This document shows positions 38,103 to 47,990 of a DNA stretch of 64,000 nt, piece after piece. The number at the start of each line of letters is the position of its first letter. Within the stretch, counting starts at the first letter, position 1. Origin of the DNA: Cystobacterineae bacterium (GTDB lineage Bacteria > Myxococcota > Myxococcia > Myxococcales > Myxococcaceae). The stretch lies in assembly GCA_009782175.1 (NCBI GenBank), contig WRKR01000006.1, forward strand, positions 1-64,000, read 5' to 3'. A model generated the notes under the pieces. It did not search any database, was not told the origin of the DNA, and was given only the letters and a program-made list of their open reading frames with translations. Both the position numbers and the translations under genes were made by a program.

Positions 38103-39814
38103 ATGACAACGCAAACCCTAGGCCGTCGTCTGAAACCTCTCAGCCTTCGCCACCTCCTCCGCCTGCTCCTCAGACGCCACCCCCCCCAAAAAACCCGGGT
38201 ATGGTGACGCTGAGCATTGACGGCAAAGAAGTCCTCGCTAAACCCGGTACCCCCATTATTGCCGCCGCACAGCAGGCAGGCATTGAAATTCCCCACTATT
38301 GCTATCACCCCAGGCTCTCCCTCTCGGCCAACTGCCGCATGTGCATGGTTGAAGCCTCTAACGCCCCCAAGCTGGTGCCCGCTTGCCAGGTGCCCGTTGC
38401 TGAAGGGCAAACAGTTAAAACCAACACGCCCAAAGTGAAGGAGCAGCAACGCGCTGTTTTGGAGTTTCTGCTGCTCAACCACCCCATAGACTGCCCCATT
38501 TGCGATCAGTCCGGTGAGTGCAAGCTGCAGGACTATTATTTCCGCTATAACCTGAAGCCCTCCCGCCTCTGGGGGCCCAAAGTCCAAAAAAACAAACGCA
38601 AAACCCTCGGCCCCACCGTGCTCATCGACCAGGAGCGCTGTATACTCTGCACGCGCTGTGTACGCTTTATGGCCGAGGTGGCCAAGGAGCCTCAACTGGG
38701 CATTTTTGGGCGCGGCTCCCATGAGCGCGTCGACGTTTTTCCGGGTGCAAAGTTGGACTCCAACTATTCAGGCAACGTTGTGGAGCTTTGCCCTGTGGGC
38801 GCCTTGCTGAACCGGGACTTTCGCTTTAAAGCACGCGCCTGGTTCCTCTCGGCAGCTCCCTCCGTGTGCACCGCTTGCTCCCGGGGCTGCAATGTCTTCG
38901 CCGACCATATGAGACAGGAGTGCTTTCGCTTTCGCCCCAGAGAAAATGAAGCCATTAACGCCGCGTGGATGTGTGATGCAGGACGAAAAAGCTATAGGTG
39001 GATAGGCGAAAACCGCTCCCTCACCACCATCTCCCAGGGAAAGCCCGTTCCCGTTGACGAAGCCCTCAATACCGCCGCCAGCCTCTTGCAAAAAGCCCAA
39101 GGCAGCATCGGCATGCTCGTCTCCCCCGCCGCTTCCAATGAGGACTTGATGGCCGCCTTGGCCTTCGCCAGAGATGTGCTTAAAGTTAACACCGTCTTCT
39201 CCACGGGAAGGCCTCATGGAGCCGCCGACCACCTGCTCATGCTCGCCGACAAAAACCCCAACCGAAAAGCATTGGAATATGTGGCCAAAGCTTTGAGCAT
39301 TGAAATAAAACCCTTCGAGTTATTCACCCCTTCCGCATTCCAAGCGGTTTGGGTGCTCGGCGGAGAAATGCCTGAAAGCGACATTGTCATGACGGCACGC
39401 CTCAAAACAGTCCCCACCATCGCCCAAGCTCAACACCTCAGCAACTGGGCCATAGAAAGCCAGGTTTTTTTGCCTGTAGCCTCACACCTCGAAACCGAAT
39501 GCAGTATGACACAACACGAAGGCATTATTCAGCGCTGCCGCCAAGCCTTCCTGCCCAAAGGCGACAGCGCGCCTCATTGGCTATGGGTGGTGCGCCTGGC
39601 TGATTTGTTGGGCGCCAAAATGGGCTGGTGTACGGCCAGGGATGTGTTTTCTGCCATTGCCCCTAGAATTCCGGAATTCGCAAGCTTTGATTGGGATGGG
39701 CAGGCACCCTCCATACAAGAGCGGCCCGGACTTCCATTGCCCGCCGCGGCAGATGGGCGACCTCCCGCTTATAGGCAGTTTGCTTGCTCTAGCGCACAAG
39801 GATTTTCACCATGA
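38099..39814 (+). CDS. nuoG: NADH-quinone oxidoreductase subunit G
   Basis: 571 aa. After a Pro-rich leader (residues 10-35) come the [2Fe-2S] N1b cysteines (C-x10-C-x2-C-x13-C), the His-liganded N5 motif HPIDCPICDQSGEC, and the N4 cysteines (CILCTRC ... CPVG). A further C-x2-C-x3-C-x27-C set (CTACSRGC ... MCDAG) matches the extra N7 cluster known in some bacteria. The molybdopterin-like C-terminal region is short compared with the about 900-residue E. coli protein. ATGA overlaps link it to nuoD and nuoH. The usual nuoE and nuoF are absent between nuoD and nuoG. Confidence 0.93.
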   Translation: MNDNANPRPSSETSQPSPPPPPAPQTPPPPKNPGMVTLSIDGKEVLAKPGTPIIAAAQQAGIEIPHYCYHPRLSLSANCRMCMVEASNAPKLVPACQVPVAEGQTVKTNTPKVKEQQRAVLEFLLLNHPIDCPICDQSGECKLQDYYFRYNLKPSRLWGPKVQKNKRKTLGPTVLIDQERCILCTRCVRFMAEVAKEPQLGIFGRGSHERVDVFPGAKLDSNYSGNVVELCPVGALLNRDFRFKARAWFLSAAPSVCTACSRGCNVFADHMRQECFRFRPRENEAINAAWMCDAGRKSYRWIGENRSLTTISQGKPVPVDEALNTAASLLQKAQGSIGMLVSPAASNEDLMAALAFARDVLKVNTVFSTGRPHGAADHLLMLADKNPNRKALEYVAKALSIEIKPFELFTPSAFQAVWVLGGEMPESDIVMTARLKTVPTIAQAQHLSNWAIESQVFLPVASHLETECSMTQHEGIIQRCRQAFLPKGDSAPHWLWVVRLADLLGAKMGWCTARDVFSAIAPRIPEFASFDWDGQAPSIQERPGLPLPAAADGRPPAYRQFACSSAQGFSP

Positions 39815-41160
39815 GAAGACTTCGCATTACTGTGGCCTTTGCCACCATTTTCGCAAGCCTCTTTGGCGGTATGGCCGCAGCCTATGCTTTGGGAGGTTGG
39901 CTGGAGTCCACCTGGTTTAAGGGCGCCAGCGCCTTAAGCAACCTCCTCATGCTGATGCTGGTTTTTGTCATGGTGTTTGCAACCTTGCTCGTCATGGCAG
40001 AGCGCAAGTGGAGCGCGTTGATGCAAAACCGCACAGGCCCCAACCGCGCACGCATCAACCTCCCGGGCCTGCGCAGCAGAAGCTTGGCGGGCCTCCCCTA
40101 CCTCATTGCGGATACTGTCAAAATGCTCGCCAAGGAGAGCTTCACCCCAAAGGCAGCCAACCGCTTCTTCTATGCCTTGGCCCCCATCCTCGCCTTTGGC
40201 CCTGTGTTTACGCTGTTTGCCGTCATCCCCGCGGGCCCCACCATCCCCGTTTTGGGGCATGAGGTGGCCATGGTGGTCGCCAACCCCAACTTCGGCCTCC
40301 TCTATATTTTTGCGCTGGCCTCGCTGGCCGTCTTCGGCGCCGCATTGGCCGGATGGGCTTCCAATAACAAATTCTCTTTGCTGGGCGCCATACGCGCCTG
40401 TGCGCAGATGATCAGCTATGAGATTGCACTCGGACTTTCCCTCGTCGGGCTGATGATGGCCTTCGCCTCCATTCAACTGGCTGGCCCCGCAGGCATTATG
40501 GAGCAACAATCCCAATATTTGTGGAGTGCACAGCTGGGCGGCTTTGACGTGGGCATCCCCGCCTGGGGCATCCTCCTTCAACCCGTGGGCTTCCTGCTCT
40601 TCTTTGCGGCAGCTTTCGCTGAAACCAAAAGGCCTCCTTTTGATATGACAGAGTGTGAGTCCGAAATTATCGGCTATTTCGTCGAATATTCAGGCATGCG
40701 CTTTGGCATGTTTATGATTGCAGAGTTTGTAGAAATTATTGTCTTCTCCGGCATTATTACGACCCTCTTTTTGGGGGGATACCATTTGCCTTTCGGCGGT
40801 GAGTGGTTTGCAAAGCTTGCCTTCTTCAAAGAGCACCCGTGGGTTTATGGCGCTACCATGGGCATGGTTTTCTGGCTCAAAGTGGTGGTTGTTACCTATA
40901 TCCAAATGAACATCCGCTGGACTTTTGTACGCTTCCGGTATGACCAAATTCAAAAATTGGGTTGGAAAATCCTCATCCCCCTCGGAATAGTCAATATTTT
41001 TGTCACCGGCGCCCTCCTCTTGTGGGACAAAAACAGCTTGGGCCTCCTCGGGCTTATTGGCCTCTTTGAAATGGCCTTCATCCTCATCCTTATGCTCAGC
41101 TCTCCCAAGTCCTCCCTCTATAAGCCCCTCAAAGCAGAGCCGCTTCCCAGCCACCATTAA
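39811..41160 (+). CDS. nuoH: NADH-quinone oxidoreductase subunit H
   Basis: 449 aa with about eight transmembrane helices. Signatures are [18 protein letters not shown] and the cytoplasmic loop [24 protein letters not shown], which line the quinone chamber and the start of the proton path. The ATG overlaps the nuoG stop. The extra N-terminal helix and C-terminal segment make it longer than the E. coli subunit (about 325 residues). Confidence 0.95.
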   Translation: MRRLRITVAFATIFASLFGGMAAAYALGGWLESTWFKGASALSNLLMLMLVFVMVFATLLVMAERKWSALMQNRTGPNRARINLPGLRSRSLAGLPYLIADTVKMLAKESFTPKAANRFFYALAPILAFGPVFTLFAVIPAGPTIPVLGHEVAMVVANPNFGLLYIFALASLAVFGAALAGWASNNKFSLLGAIRACAQMISYEIALGLSLVGLMMAFASIQLAGPAGIMEQQSQYLWSAQLGGFDVGIPAWGILLQPVGFLLFFAAAFAETKRPPFDMTECESEIIGYFVEYSGMRFGMFMIAEFVEIIVFSGIITTLFLGGYHLPFGGEWFAKLAFFKEHPWVYGATMGMVFWLKVVVVTYIQMNIRWTFVRFRYDQIQKLGWKILIPLGIVNIFVTGALLLWDKNSLGLLGLIGLFEMAFILILMLSSPKSSLYKPLKAEPLPSHH

Positions 41161-41179
41161 ACTTTCAGAGCCTTTCGCC

Positions 41180-41860
41180 ATGAGCCATTCCGAAAACATG
41201 AGCCCCTCCGAATCCGAAAACAAAAAAAGCGCCTATGACTTTTGGGAGCGCCTATATGTCCCTGAGCTGGTGAAGGGCCTGGCCATTACGACAGGGCACT
41301 TCCTGCGAAACCTCTGGTCAGAGCATGACAAAAACCCCGAGGTTTTGGACCGCAAATCCAGAATGGTGACGGTTGAATACCCAGAGCAGTGCGTCCCCTA
41401 TCCCCTGGGCTATAGAGGCATACACCGTCTCGTCCCGCGCGAAGACGGCAAGCCGCGCTGCGTGGCCTGCTATATGTGCGCCACCGCCTGTCCTTCTCAA
41501 TGCATTTATATTGAGGCAGGCGAATACCCCTATGACGACGAGGAGGCAGCTTCGCGCGTCATTGAGAAATACCCTGCTGTCTTCGTTATTGACGAGTTGC
41601 GCTGCATCGTCTGCGGCCTGTGCGTCGAGGCCTGCCCCAAAGATGCCATTCGCATGGACCATGCAGAGCCCATGGGGAGCATTGCCAGGCAGCACACTCT
41701 TCCGGCATTGGAGCGCAAGCCTTTCATTTATGCCAAGGAGCGCTTGTTGGCGGGAGCGCCTGCTGTGCACGAGAGCGACCCGTGGCAGCACCGCAAAGCT
41801 TCCGAGGAGCCTGTGGGCATCCACAAAGAGGCGCATACCCGCATTGGTGAAAGCCATTAG
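41180..41860 (+). CDS. nuoI: NADH-quinone oxidoreductase subunit I
   Basis: 226 aa. Two 4Fe-4S motifs, [15 protein letters not shown] and [15 protein letters not shown], carry clusters N6a and N6b between NuoG/NuoB and the quinone. ATG 41180 is chosen as the first in-frame start after nuoH. The ribosome site is weak, consistent with coupling. The cluster ends here and the next gene is a Nudix hydrolase, so nuoJ-N must be elsewhere. Confidence 0.95.
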   Translation: MSHSENMSPSESENKKSAYDFWERLYVPELVKGLAITTGHFLRNLWSEHDKNPEVLDRKSRMVTVEYPEQCVPYPLGYRGIHRLVPREDGKPRCVACYMCATACPSQCIYIEAGEYPYDDEEAASRVIEKYPAVFVIDELRCIVCGLCVEACPKDAIRMDHAEPMGSIARQHTLPALERKPFIYAKERLLAGAPAVHESDPWQHRKASEEPVGIHKEAHTRIGESH

Positions 41861-41903
41861 CCCTTTGCGCAGAACATGGCAACGCATGGGAGAAGGGGCT
41901 TCC

Positions 41904-42428
41904 ATGCGCATGGGCGTATTCACTTTGCGACGCCAAGAGGTGAAAACAGAGCTGCCTGGTGGTTCGCACCCTCCAGCGCATATAACCGTAACCACCATTG
42001 AGGCGCCGGACTGGGTTAATGTTTTGGCATTTAACGCAGGGGGAGCTTGCCTGCTGGTACGCCAATTCCGCTTTGGCATTTGGGCCCCCACGCTTGAAGT
42101 CCCCGGGGGCACCGTTGATTGGGGCGAAACACCCGAGGAGGCCGCCCACCGTGAGCTCCTCGAAGAAACCGGCCACCAAGCAGGGCGTATGCTTGCCCTG
42201 GGGAAAATACAACCCAACCCTGCGGTGCAAGGCAACCACCTGCACTGCTATTTGGCCTTGGGCTGTCAGCAAATACACGAGGGGAGGCCGGATCCGCTCG
42301 AAGAAGTTATGCTTGAAACCTATGCCGCCTCGGAGCTTGCCCGCCTCGTCCAGGAAGGCCACATTCAAAATGCTCTGGTGCTCGCCACCTTGCACCTGGG
42401 CAAGCTGTCCGGACACATGCCTCCATAG
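41904..42428 (+). CDS. Nudix hydrolase (ADP-ribose pyrophosphatase type)
   Basis: 174 aa. The complete Nudix box G-x5-E-x7-REU-x-EE-x-GU reads GTVDWGE ... RELLEETGH. The upstream strand region (VRQFRFGIWAPTLEVPGG) resembles ADP-ribose or NADH-type Nudix enzymes. It should cleave a nucleoside diphosphate linked to another group. ATG 41904 follows GGAGAAGGGG. A GTG at 41847 inside nuoI is possible. It follows nuoI by 43 nt, so it may be co-expressed with complex I and scavenge NAD breakdown products (inference). Confidence 0.88.
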   Translation: MRMGVFTLRRQEVKTELPGGSHPPAHITVTTIEAPDWVNVLAFNAGGACLLVRQFRFGIWAPTLEVPGGTVDWGETPEEAAHRELLEETGHQAGRMLALGKIQPNPAVQGNHLHCYLALGCQQIHEGRPDPLEEVMLETYAASELARLVQEGHIQNALVLATLHLGKLSGHMPP

Positions 42429-42531
42429 CCAGGGCCTTCCTTTTCCCCTCCGTTTTTTTGGGGGTTGTTTTTTAACGCCCGCTGCACAGGCGAAAAAACG
42501 GTTTTAACCCTTCCCTGAAGTTTCAAGCAAG

Positions 42532-42551
42532 CTTTCCGGAGTTGCGGAAAG
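42532..42551. terminator. Possible terminator hairpin between the Nudix gene and hemB
   Basis: CTTTCCG-GAGTTG-CGGAAAG forms a perfect 7-bp stem between convergent genes, followed by TTT. The surrounding 60 bp repeats CCGGA/TTCCCGG-type motifs. Termination is plausible but weak. Confidence 0.4.
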
Positions 42552-42591
42552 TTTCCCGGAGGTTTGCTTCCCGGAAGGTTGCGGGAGGGTT

Positions 42592-43569
42592 TCAGCTGTT
42601 GCCTCCCCCAAAACACCGGGCGGCATAGGAGACTATAAAATCCGCCCCGGCGCGGCGCATGGAAAGCAAAGTTTCCCTGCAAGCCGCCTCAAAATCCAAC
42701 AGGCCCGCCTCTGCGGCTGCGCGCAGCATGGCCAGCTCTCCGGACACCTGGTAGGCCACCAGGGGCAAATGGCAAGCTTCGCGCGCATCTCTCATTAAGT
42801 CCAGGTTGCTGAGCGCGGGCTTTATCAGCAATGCATCGGCACCCTCCAGCACGTCCAACTCTATTTCTCGCAAAGCCTCCCGTCGGTTGGCCACAGGCTC
42901 CTGGTAGCTGCTGCGGTCCCCAAACCCAGGTGCACTGTCCGCCGCGTCCCTGAAGGGGCTATAAAATGCCGACTGCATTTTGACGGCATAGGAGAGAATG
43001 GCTACCTCATCCAAATCGGCCCCGTCCAATGCTTCGCGCAAAGCCAATACGCGCCCATCCATCATATCACTCGGGGATACAAAATCCGCCCCGGCTTTGC
43101 CCCACCCCACAGCCATTTCCGCCAGGCACTGAAGGCTTGAGTCATTGTCAATTTTCCCGCCTTTCACCAGGCCACAATGCCCATGCGAGAGGAAAGAGCA
43201 CAGGCAGGTGTCCACAAACAGCGGCATGGTCGGCGCATGTTTTTTGCACAACTCAATGGCACGCTGCGCAGGCGCCATCTGCTCCAAGAGGCGCGAGCCG
43301 TCAGCGCATTTAAAGCTGGGTACCGCAAACAACATGAGGCCGCCAACCCCCCTCTCTTCAAGCAAGCGAAGCTCCTCCAAAAGCTGGTCTGCACTCAGTT
43401 GCCACAGGCCATAGCCCTCTTTCACCTCGCGGCGAAAGCCCTCGCCTTCCACCACAAAATAGGGTTGCACGAGGTGGCGGCTTTCCAGGCTGCACTCCTG
43501 AAATAAACGGCGTATCCCCACATGGCTTCGCAAACGGCGAAGGCGTGGCCCCAACATTTCTGGCTTCAT
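42592..43569 (-). CDS. hemB: Porphobilinogen synthase
   Basis: 325 aa. The catalytic Zn cysteines lie in DTCLCSFLSHGHC. The two active-site lysines lie in SYAVKMQSAFY and ALLIKPALS, the latter forming the Schiff base. It condenses two 5-aminolevulinates to porphobilinogen. AAGGAGA lies 8 nt before the ATG. It lies downstream of hemD on the same strand with an 88-bp gap that includes remnants resembling the dispersed repeats (GTTTTTGTTCG and CGACCTCATG). Confidence 0.96.
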   Translation of the reverse strand: MKPEMLGPRLRRLRSHVGIRRLFQECSLESRHLVQPYFVVEGEGFRREVKEGYGLWQLSADQLLEELRLLEERGVGGLMLFAVPSFKCADGSRLLEQMAPAQRAIELCKKHAPTMPLFVDTCLCSFLSHGHCGLVKGGKIDNDSSLQCLAEMAVGWGKAGADFVSPSDMMDGRVLALREALDGADLDEVAILSYAVKMQSAFYSPFRDAADSAPGFGDRSSYQEPVANRREALREIELDVLEGADALLIKPALSNLDLMRDAREACHLPLVAYQVSGELAMLRAAAEAGLLDFEAACRETLLSMRRAGADFIVSYAARCFGGGNS

Positions 43570-43657
43570 CGCTGCTGTCTCCTTGTGCCACTGTCCTGCG
43601 TCAGGCTTTGTTTTTGTTCGACCTCATGCATGGGGCACTCCTTTCGCAAAGGGAGCC

Positions 43658-44443
43658 TCAACGGGAGGCCCCAAGGGCTGTGGGGGCTAAGTGCAATGCT
43701 TCTTTCATAAATGTACCTTCCACAAAAGCGTCTATGTGCGTCCATAAGCTGGGCGAAGGCTCTCCAGCCTCTTTGTTGCCTTCCCAGGCGCGTAGTGTGG
43801 AGTTGCCCACGCAGGCCACCTCCACCACCACCGGGCTTTTTTCAAATGCAGCGCGCACCTCAAAAAAAGCTGCACAGGCCGAGGGGCTGCATAACAACAG
43901 GCAGGCCTTTTGGCCGTGCCACTGGGCCATGTGTTGCTCCAAACTCGGGGCCCTCACGGTGGAATAGGCCAGCACGCGGTGCACCTTCGTCAGCGCCCTC
44001 AGCTTTTGCATGGCCGCCGCTTGCTCCTCACCGGCGGCCCCGGCATCACTGCTGAGCCACACCAACTCGTCGCGCGGGTTTTGCGCGCTTAAGGCGTTGG
44101 CCATGTGCCTGGCCATGTGCCGGGCACCCCCTGGCACCTCCACCGCCACGGGCACCCCCTTCGCTTTCAGCCATGCTGAAGTTTTGGGCGCCAAAGCCAC
44201 CACCGAAAGCGTGGGCCAACGCTTGAGGCACTGGGGCCAAACACTTAAAAGGCACTGCGCTCCAAAAACACTCGTTATGAGAATGCTGACATGCGCCTCT
44301 GTCTCCGGCAAAACAAAGGGCAAGGCCCTGCGGGCAATGCAGGGGAAAGCCTTTGCCGTGTGCCCCAGGGCGCGCAGGCGCTGTGCAAGCGCCTGCGAAT
44401 CTTCCAAATCCCGGCCAATCAGCCATGGCAGCTCTTCAGCCAT
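43658..44443 (-). CDS. hemD: Uroporphyrinogen-III synthase
   Basis: 261 aa. HemD is poorly conserved. Support comes from the two-lobe pattern (LITSVFGAQCLL in lobe one; VACVGNSTLRAWE and LLLCSPSACAAF in lobe two) and from its place in a haem cluster that otherwise lacks this step. It closes hydroxymethylbilane with inversion of ring D. ATG 44443 is preferred to an upstream start that would run into the hemE promoter region. It is divergent from hemE across 91 bp. Confidence 0.85.
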   Translation of the reverse strand: MAEELPWLIGRDLEDSQALAQRLRALGHTAKAFPCIARRALPFVLPETEAHVSILITSVFGAQCLLSVWPQCLKRWPTLSVVALAPKTSAWLKAKGVPVAVEVPGGARHMARHMANALSAQNPRDELVWLSSDAGAAGEEQAAAMQKLRALTKVHRVLAYSTVRAPSLEQHMAQWHGQKACLLLCSPSACAAFFEVRAAFEKSPVVVEVACVGNSTLRAWEGNKEAGEPSPSLWTHIDAFVEGTFMKEALHLAPTALGASR

Positions 44444-44482
44444 GGGCAAAGTGTGCCAAAACTTTTTTCCAAAAACCTCTGC

Positions 44483-44500
44483 CTGTGACACAGCTGTGAC
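44483..44500. promoter_or_regulatory. Candidate operator between hemD and hemE
   Basis: CTGTGACACAG is a perfect palindrome around one base, followed directly by a second CTGTGAC half. It lies 35-52 bp before the hemE start in the 91-bp gap shared with divergent hemD, a suitable place for a regulator of both. The binding protein is unknown. Confidence 0.4.
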
Positions 44501-44534
44501 GAAACAGCAAGGCCCCTGGGGCAAACTGGCCCCC

Positions 44535-45575
44535 ATGAAACTGTCTTCTCGCGCCCGCCTCCTGAGCGCCCTTGAAGGGAAACCCGTCGACCGTCCCCCT
44601 GTCTGGCTTATGCGCCAAGCAGGCCGCTACCTCCCGGGTTACCAAAGCATTCGCCAAAAACACAGCTTCTGGGAGTTGTGCCACGCTCCTCAGCTGTGCA
44701 CCCAGGCGGCCATGGAGCCTATGCAACGCTTCGCCCTGGACGCTGCCATCGTCTTCAGCGACATCCTCGTCATCCCCCAGGCCCTGGGCATGCACGTCAA
44801 CTTCGACGGAAACCATGGGCCCAAAATGACAAAGCCACTGAAAGAAGCTGCGGAGCTTGCAAGCTGGAATGTAGAAAAACTTCTGGAGGCTTTGGCCTTT
44901 GTGCCGGCGGCGGTGCGCCATTTGCGAGAGGCGCTGGGGGAGGAGCGCGGCCTTTTGGGTTTTGCGGGTGCGCCGTGGACTTTGCTGGCCTATATGTTGG
45001 AGGGGCATGCCGACAAAAATTTTGCCGTTGCGCGCTCCATGCTGCATGCACAGCCCGAGTTTGCGCACAAAGCCATGGACATGCTGGCGGACATTCTCAT
45101 GGCCTATTTGGAGGCACAATGCGAGGCCGGGGCCGACGCGGTGCAACTGTTTGACAGCTGGGGTGGCCTCTTAAATGCGGAGGATTATTCGCGCTTTGCC
45201 CTGCCTCCCATTCAAAAAGTGGCCAAGGCCCTCACCCACAAAAACCGCCGCCTCATTTTGTTTGTACGCGACGGGCAACACTTGCTTCCTTTGCTTGCAG
45301 ACAGTGGCTGCCAGGGCATTTCCCTGGACTGGCGCATTCCGTTTGAGCAGGCCGCGGCGCAGCTGCCCAACCACTGCCTTCAGGGCAATGTGGACCCGGC
45401 CTTGCTTTTGGCCTCTCCCGAGGTGGTGCGCACAGAGACGCGAAAACTTTTGGCCGCCATGAAAGCGCGCGGCCACTTCCACCGCTGCATTGTCAACTTG
45501 GGCCACGGTATTTTTCCACAAACCCAACCCGAGTGCGTGCGTGCGCTCTGCGAGGAGGTTGCGCTTGCAGCCTAA
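44535..45575 (+). CDS. hemE: Uroporphyrinogen decarboxylase
   Basis: 346 aa. The N-terminal signature is RPPVWLMRQAGRYLPGY and the second GFAGAPWTLLAYMLEG. The catalytic Asp is in IVFSDILVIP. It decarboxylates four acetate side chains of uroporphyrinogen III. It starts a plus-strand run of haem genes with short overlaps. Its 3' end overlaps the hemG start by 11 nt. Confidence 0.96.
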   Translation: MKLSSRARLLSALEGKPVDRPPVWLMRQAGRYLPGYQSIRQKHSFWELCHAPQLCTQAAMEPMQRFALDAAIVFSDILVIPQALGMHVNFDGNHGPKMTKPLKEAAELASWNVEKLLEALAFVPAAVRHLREALGEERGLLGFAGAPWTLLAYMLEGHADKNFAVARSMLHAQPEFAHKAMDMLADILMAYLEAQCEAGADAVQLFDSWGGLLNAEDYSRFALPPIQKVAKALTHKNRRLILFVRDGQHLLPLLADSGCQGISLDWRIPFEQAAAQLPNHCLQGNVDPALLLASPEVVRTETRKLLAAMKARGHFHRCIVNLGHGIFPQTQPECVRALCEEVALAA

Positions 45576-46920
45576 CCCCACATTCCTCATTGTGGGTGGT
45601 GGGCTTGCAGGCATGGCCTGCAACCTGAAATTGCGTGCTGCGGGCCACAGCACTTTGCTTTTGGAGTCCCAAAAAAACTTGGGCGGGAAAGTGGGCCTCA
45701 AGGAGGAGGGTGGCCTGTCTTTTGAAACAGGCCCCACCATGTTTACGGGGAGCCGCGCGGTGGTGTGGGAGTTGCTTGAGTTGCTTAAGCTTGAGGGAGA
45801 GGCCTTCCCCATCCCCAGGGAGGTTACTCTGCGCTATGTTGTACGCAAAGGCCGTATGCGCCCCTTGCAGCCTTCGCCCTTTTTTCTGGCGCGCTGCCTG
45901 GCCCTCTCATGGAAGGAGAAATGGGAAATTGCCACAGAGGCCTTCCGCAAAGCCTCTCCACCCGGCACAGAAGAAAGCGTGGAAGCCTTTTGCCTGCGCC
46001 GCTTTGGCCCCCATGTTGCCCATGGCGTCGTCTCCACCATGTTGAGTGGCATTTTTGCTACCACCCCCGCCAAGTTGAGTGTGGAGGCCGCCCTCCCCAT
46101 TTTGCCCCAGTGGGAAAAAGAGGCCGGCAGCGTCCTCAAGGGCGTCATCCGCCAGGCCAAACAGGCACAAAACCCCCGCAATGGCCTGTGGAGTTTGCGC
46201 GGCGGCATGGCCCAACTGGGGCTTGTTGCACAACAGCAACTGCCTTGCTGGACAAACACTGAAGTTGAGGAAGTGTCCTTCCAAAACGACGGCTGCATGC
46301 TTCGCGTGCTGAGGGAGGGGCAGCCTCAAACACTGTGGGCCAAAGCCCTCTGCATTGCCACAGAGGCAGACGCCGCCGCTCAACTCGTGGAGCCTTTTTT
46401 GCCGGACGCCGCCCAAAGTTTGCGCAGCTTTTCTCATGCGCCTTTGGCCATGGTGCACTGGGCTGAAAACCGACCCAAGGAAAGCCGCCTGCCTGGAGGC
46501 ATTGGCTTTTTGGCTTCTGCGCACTCGGGTATGTTTTCTCTGGGCACACTGTTTTTGGGCAACTATTTGCAAGAGGGAAGGGGCCCACGCTTTGTCTCCT
46601 TTGTCGGCGGTACAGAGTTTCCAGAGCGCGCCGAAGCCTCAGAGGCCCAAATGCACGCGGGCTTGCAAGCGGACTTGCGCCAATTGACGGGCGGCAATAT
46701 GGGCCGCATTTGTTATATTCAACGCTGGCCCAAAGCCATCGGCATTCCAGGCATTGGGCACCTCCAAAAAATAAAAACCCTGCATGCGCAAACCGGGCCC
46801 TTCCCCTTGGTGCTTGCAGGAAGTTATTGTGGTGCTTCGGCCATGCATGACGCCATCCAAAGCGGCTTTGGGGCCGCAGAGGTTTTGCTGCAAAAACTTG
46901 CTTCGGGAGGCCTTCGTTGA
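45565..46920 (+). CDS. hemY: Protoporphyrinogen oxidase (oxygen-type, FAD)
   Basis: 451 aa flavoprotein. The FAD Rossmann motif is IVGGGLAGMACNLKL at the N-terminus, with LWSLRGGMAQLG in the middle and the C-terminal FAD-closing segment VLAGSYCGASAMHDAIQSG. It matches the HemY/PPOX family rather than the short flavodoxin-like HemG. The start is TTG with GAGGAGG 6 nt upstream, inside the end of hemE. It converts protoporphyrinogen (or coproporphyrinogen in some relatives) to the porphyrin. Which substrate applies depends on an absent HemF/HemN or HemQ. Confidence 0.9.
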   Translation: MQPNPTFLIVGGGLAGMACNLKLRAAGHSTLLLESQKNLGGKVGLKEEGGLSFETGPTMFTGSRAVVWELLELLKLEGEAFPIPREVTLRYVVRKGRMRPLQPSPFFLARCLALSWKEKWEIATEAFRKASPPGTEESVEAFCLRRFGPHVAHGVVSTMLSGIFATTPAKLSVEAALPILPQWEKEAGSVLKGVIRQAKQAQNPRNGLWSLRGGMAQLGLVAQQQLPCWTNTEVEEVSFQNDGCMLRVLREGQPQTLWAKALCIATEADAAAQLVEPFLPDAAQSLRSFSHAPLAMVHWAENRPKESRLPGGIGFLASAHSGMFSLGTLFLGNYLQEGRGPRFVSFVGGTEFPERAEASEAQMHAGLQADLRQLTGGNMGRICYIQRWPKAIGIPGIGHLQKIKTLHAQTGPFPLVLAGSYCGASAMHDAIQSGFGAAEVLLQKLASGGLR

Positions 46921-47990
46921 GTTTCCCCTTTGCCATTGTCGGCGCCAACTACCGCGAGCTTTCTTCTACACAGCGCGCCGAGTTGTTTGCGCAGTTTTCA
47001 AACCCCAAGCTTTCAGGTGCACTCAAAAGCATGCAGGCCATTTCAGGCTCTGCGGCTGTTTTTACGTGCTCTCGCGCGGAGTGGGTGGTTTCCGCCAAAC
47101 AGCCTCGGTGGACAATGGATTTGGTTTTGGGGTTTTTGCTGAAGCAGGGTTTTGCACTCAAACAACTGCACAACCACAGTGGGCTTGCGGCGGTGGACTA
47201 CCTCGTGCGCTTAAGCCTCGGTTTGGACTCTGTTGCAGAGGGGGAGCCTGCCGTCTCCCGCCAAGTTGTTAAAGCCTTCCAAACCGCCCACAAAGAGGGC
47301 ACCTGTGACGAGCCTTTGCGCCGCATATGGAAGCAACTGGAGCTGGCCATTAACCGGCGCCGCGCGCTGAAACTCGACAAGCGTGGCCAAGGCGTGCAAA
47401 CCCTCGTCATCAACAAACTCAAAGCGTTGAGTTTTGCCGACGGCCATGTGTTGGTGTGGGGCAAAGGCCAAATTGGCACAGCCGTATGCGCGGCACTGCA
47501 GGCCGCGGAGCTTTCTCATGCAAGCTTCAGACGAAAAGAGTTGGCGGCTTTTGAGGCCGCACTGCCCTCCGCCCAGGCCGTTGTTGTTTGCACCGGGGCC
47601 CCCGCCCCCTATTTTGTTTTGCCCAAAATGAATGCGGCCAAACTCTGCATTGACTTGGGCTCCCCGGAGCAGGTGCTTTCAGCCCCAGGGTGGACAAAAA
47701 TAAAACTCGATGACTTGCTGGCCTCACCCTTGCTGAACCTCTGCAACACAGACCGAAAATTGCTTGAAGACATTGCAGAACAAACACTGGAAATATTGCG
47801 TGCCCAATTTAGCAAGGAGGCACGCTCCTCCACCCTGGCCAGCATCTCTCACCTCAAAACAGACTTTATGCTCAATGAATTGCCGCCACTTTTGGAAGGC
47901 TTGCCTGCGCAGCGCTCCCTCGCTATACGCCGCGCTGTTGCTCGCCTGACGCATGACATTATTTGCATTGCGAAGGAGTCCGAAGGATGA
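46917..47990 (+). CDS. hemA: Glutamyl-tRNA reductase
   Basis: 357 aa. The catalytic Cys is in FTCSRAEW (usual form TCNR), the glutamate-binding block is GLDSVAEGEPAVSRQV, and the NADPH domain shows VLVWGKGQIGTAV. It reduces glutamyl-tRNA to glutamate-1-semialdehyde, the first C5 step. It is shorter than the usual 420 residues, with a reduced C-terminal dimerisation domain. The TTG start overlaps the hemY stop (TTGA). Confidence 0.92.
   Translation: MSFPFAIVGANYRELSSTQRAELFAQFSNPKLSGALKSMQAISGSAAVFTCSRAEWVVSAKQPRWTMDLVLGFLLKQGFALKQLHNHSGLAAVDYLVRLSLGLDSVAEGEPAVSRQVVKAFQTAHKEGTCDEPLRRIWKQLELAINRRRALKLDKRGQGVQTLVINKLKALSFADGHVLVWGKGQIGTAVCAALQAAELSHASFRRKELAAFEAALPSAQAVVVCTGAPAPYFVLPKMNAAKLCIDLGSPEQVLSAPGWTKIKLDDLLASPLLNLCNTDRKLLEDIAEQTLEILRAQFSKEARSSTLASISHLKTDFMLNELPPLLEGLPAQRSLAIRRAVARLTHDIICIAKESEG

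Noticed and set aside
43570-43657. A fifth full copy of the CTAG-bounded repeat between hemD and hemB.
   Set aside because: Only short fragments (GTTTTTGTTCG, CGACCTCATG) match. No CTAG ends and no hairpin cassette.
44444-44534. The hemD/hemE gap as the replication origin.
   Set aside because: Only 91 bp, no DnaA-box cluster and no A/T-rich unwinding region. The skew change is too broad to place there.
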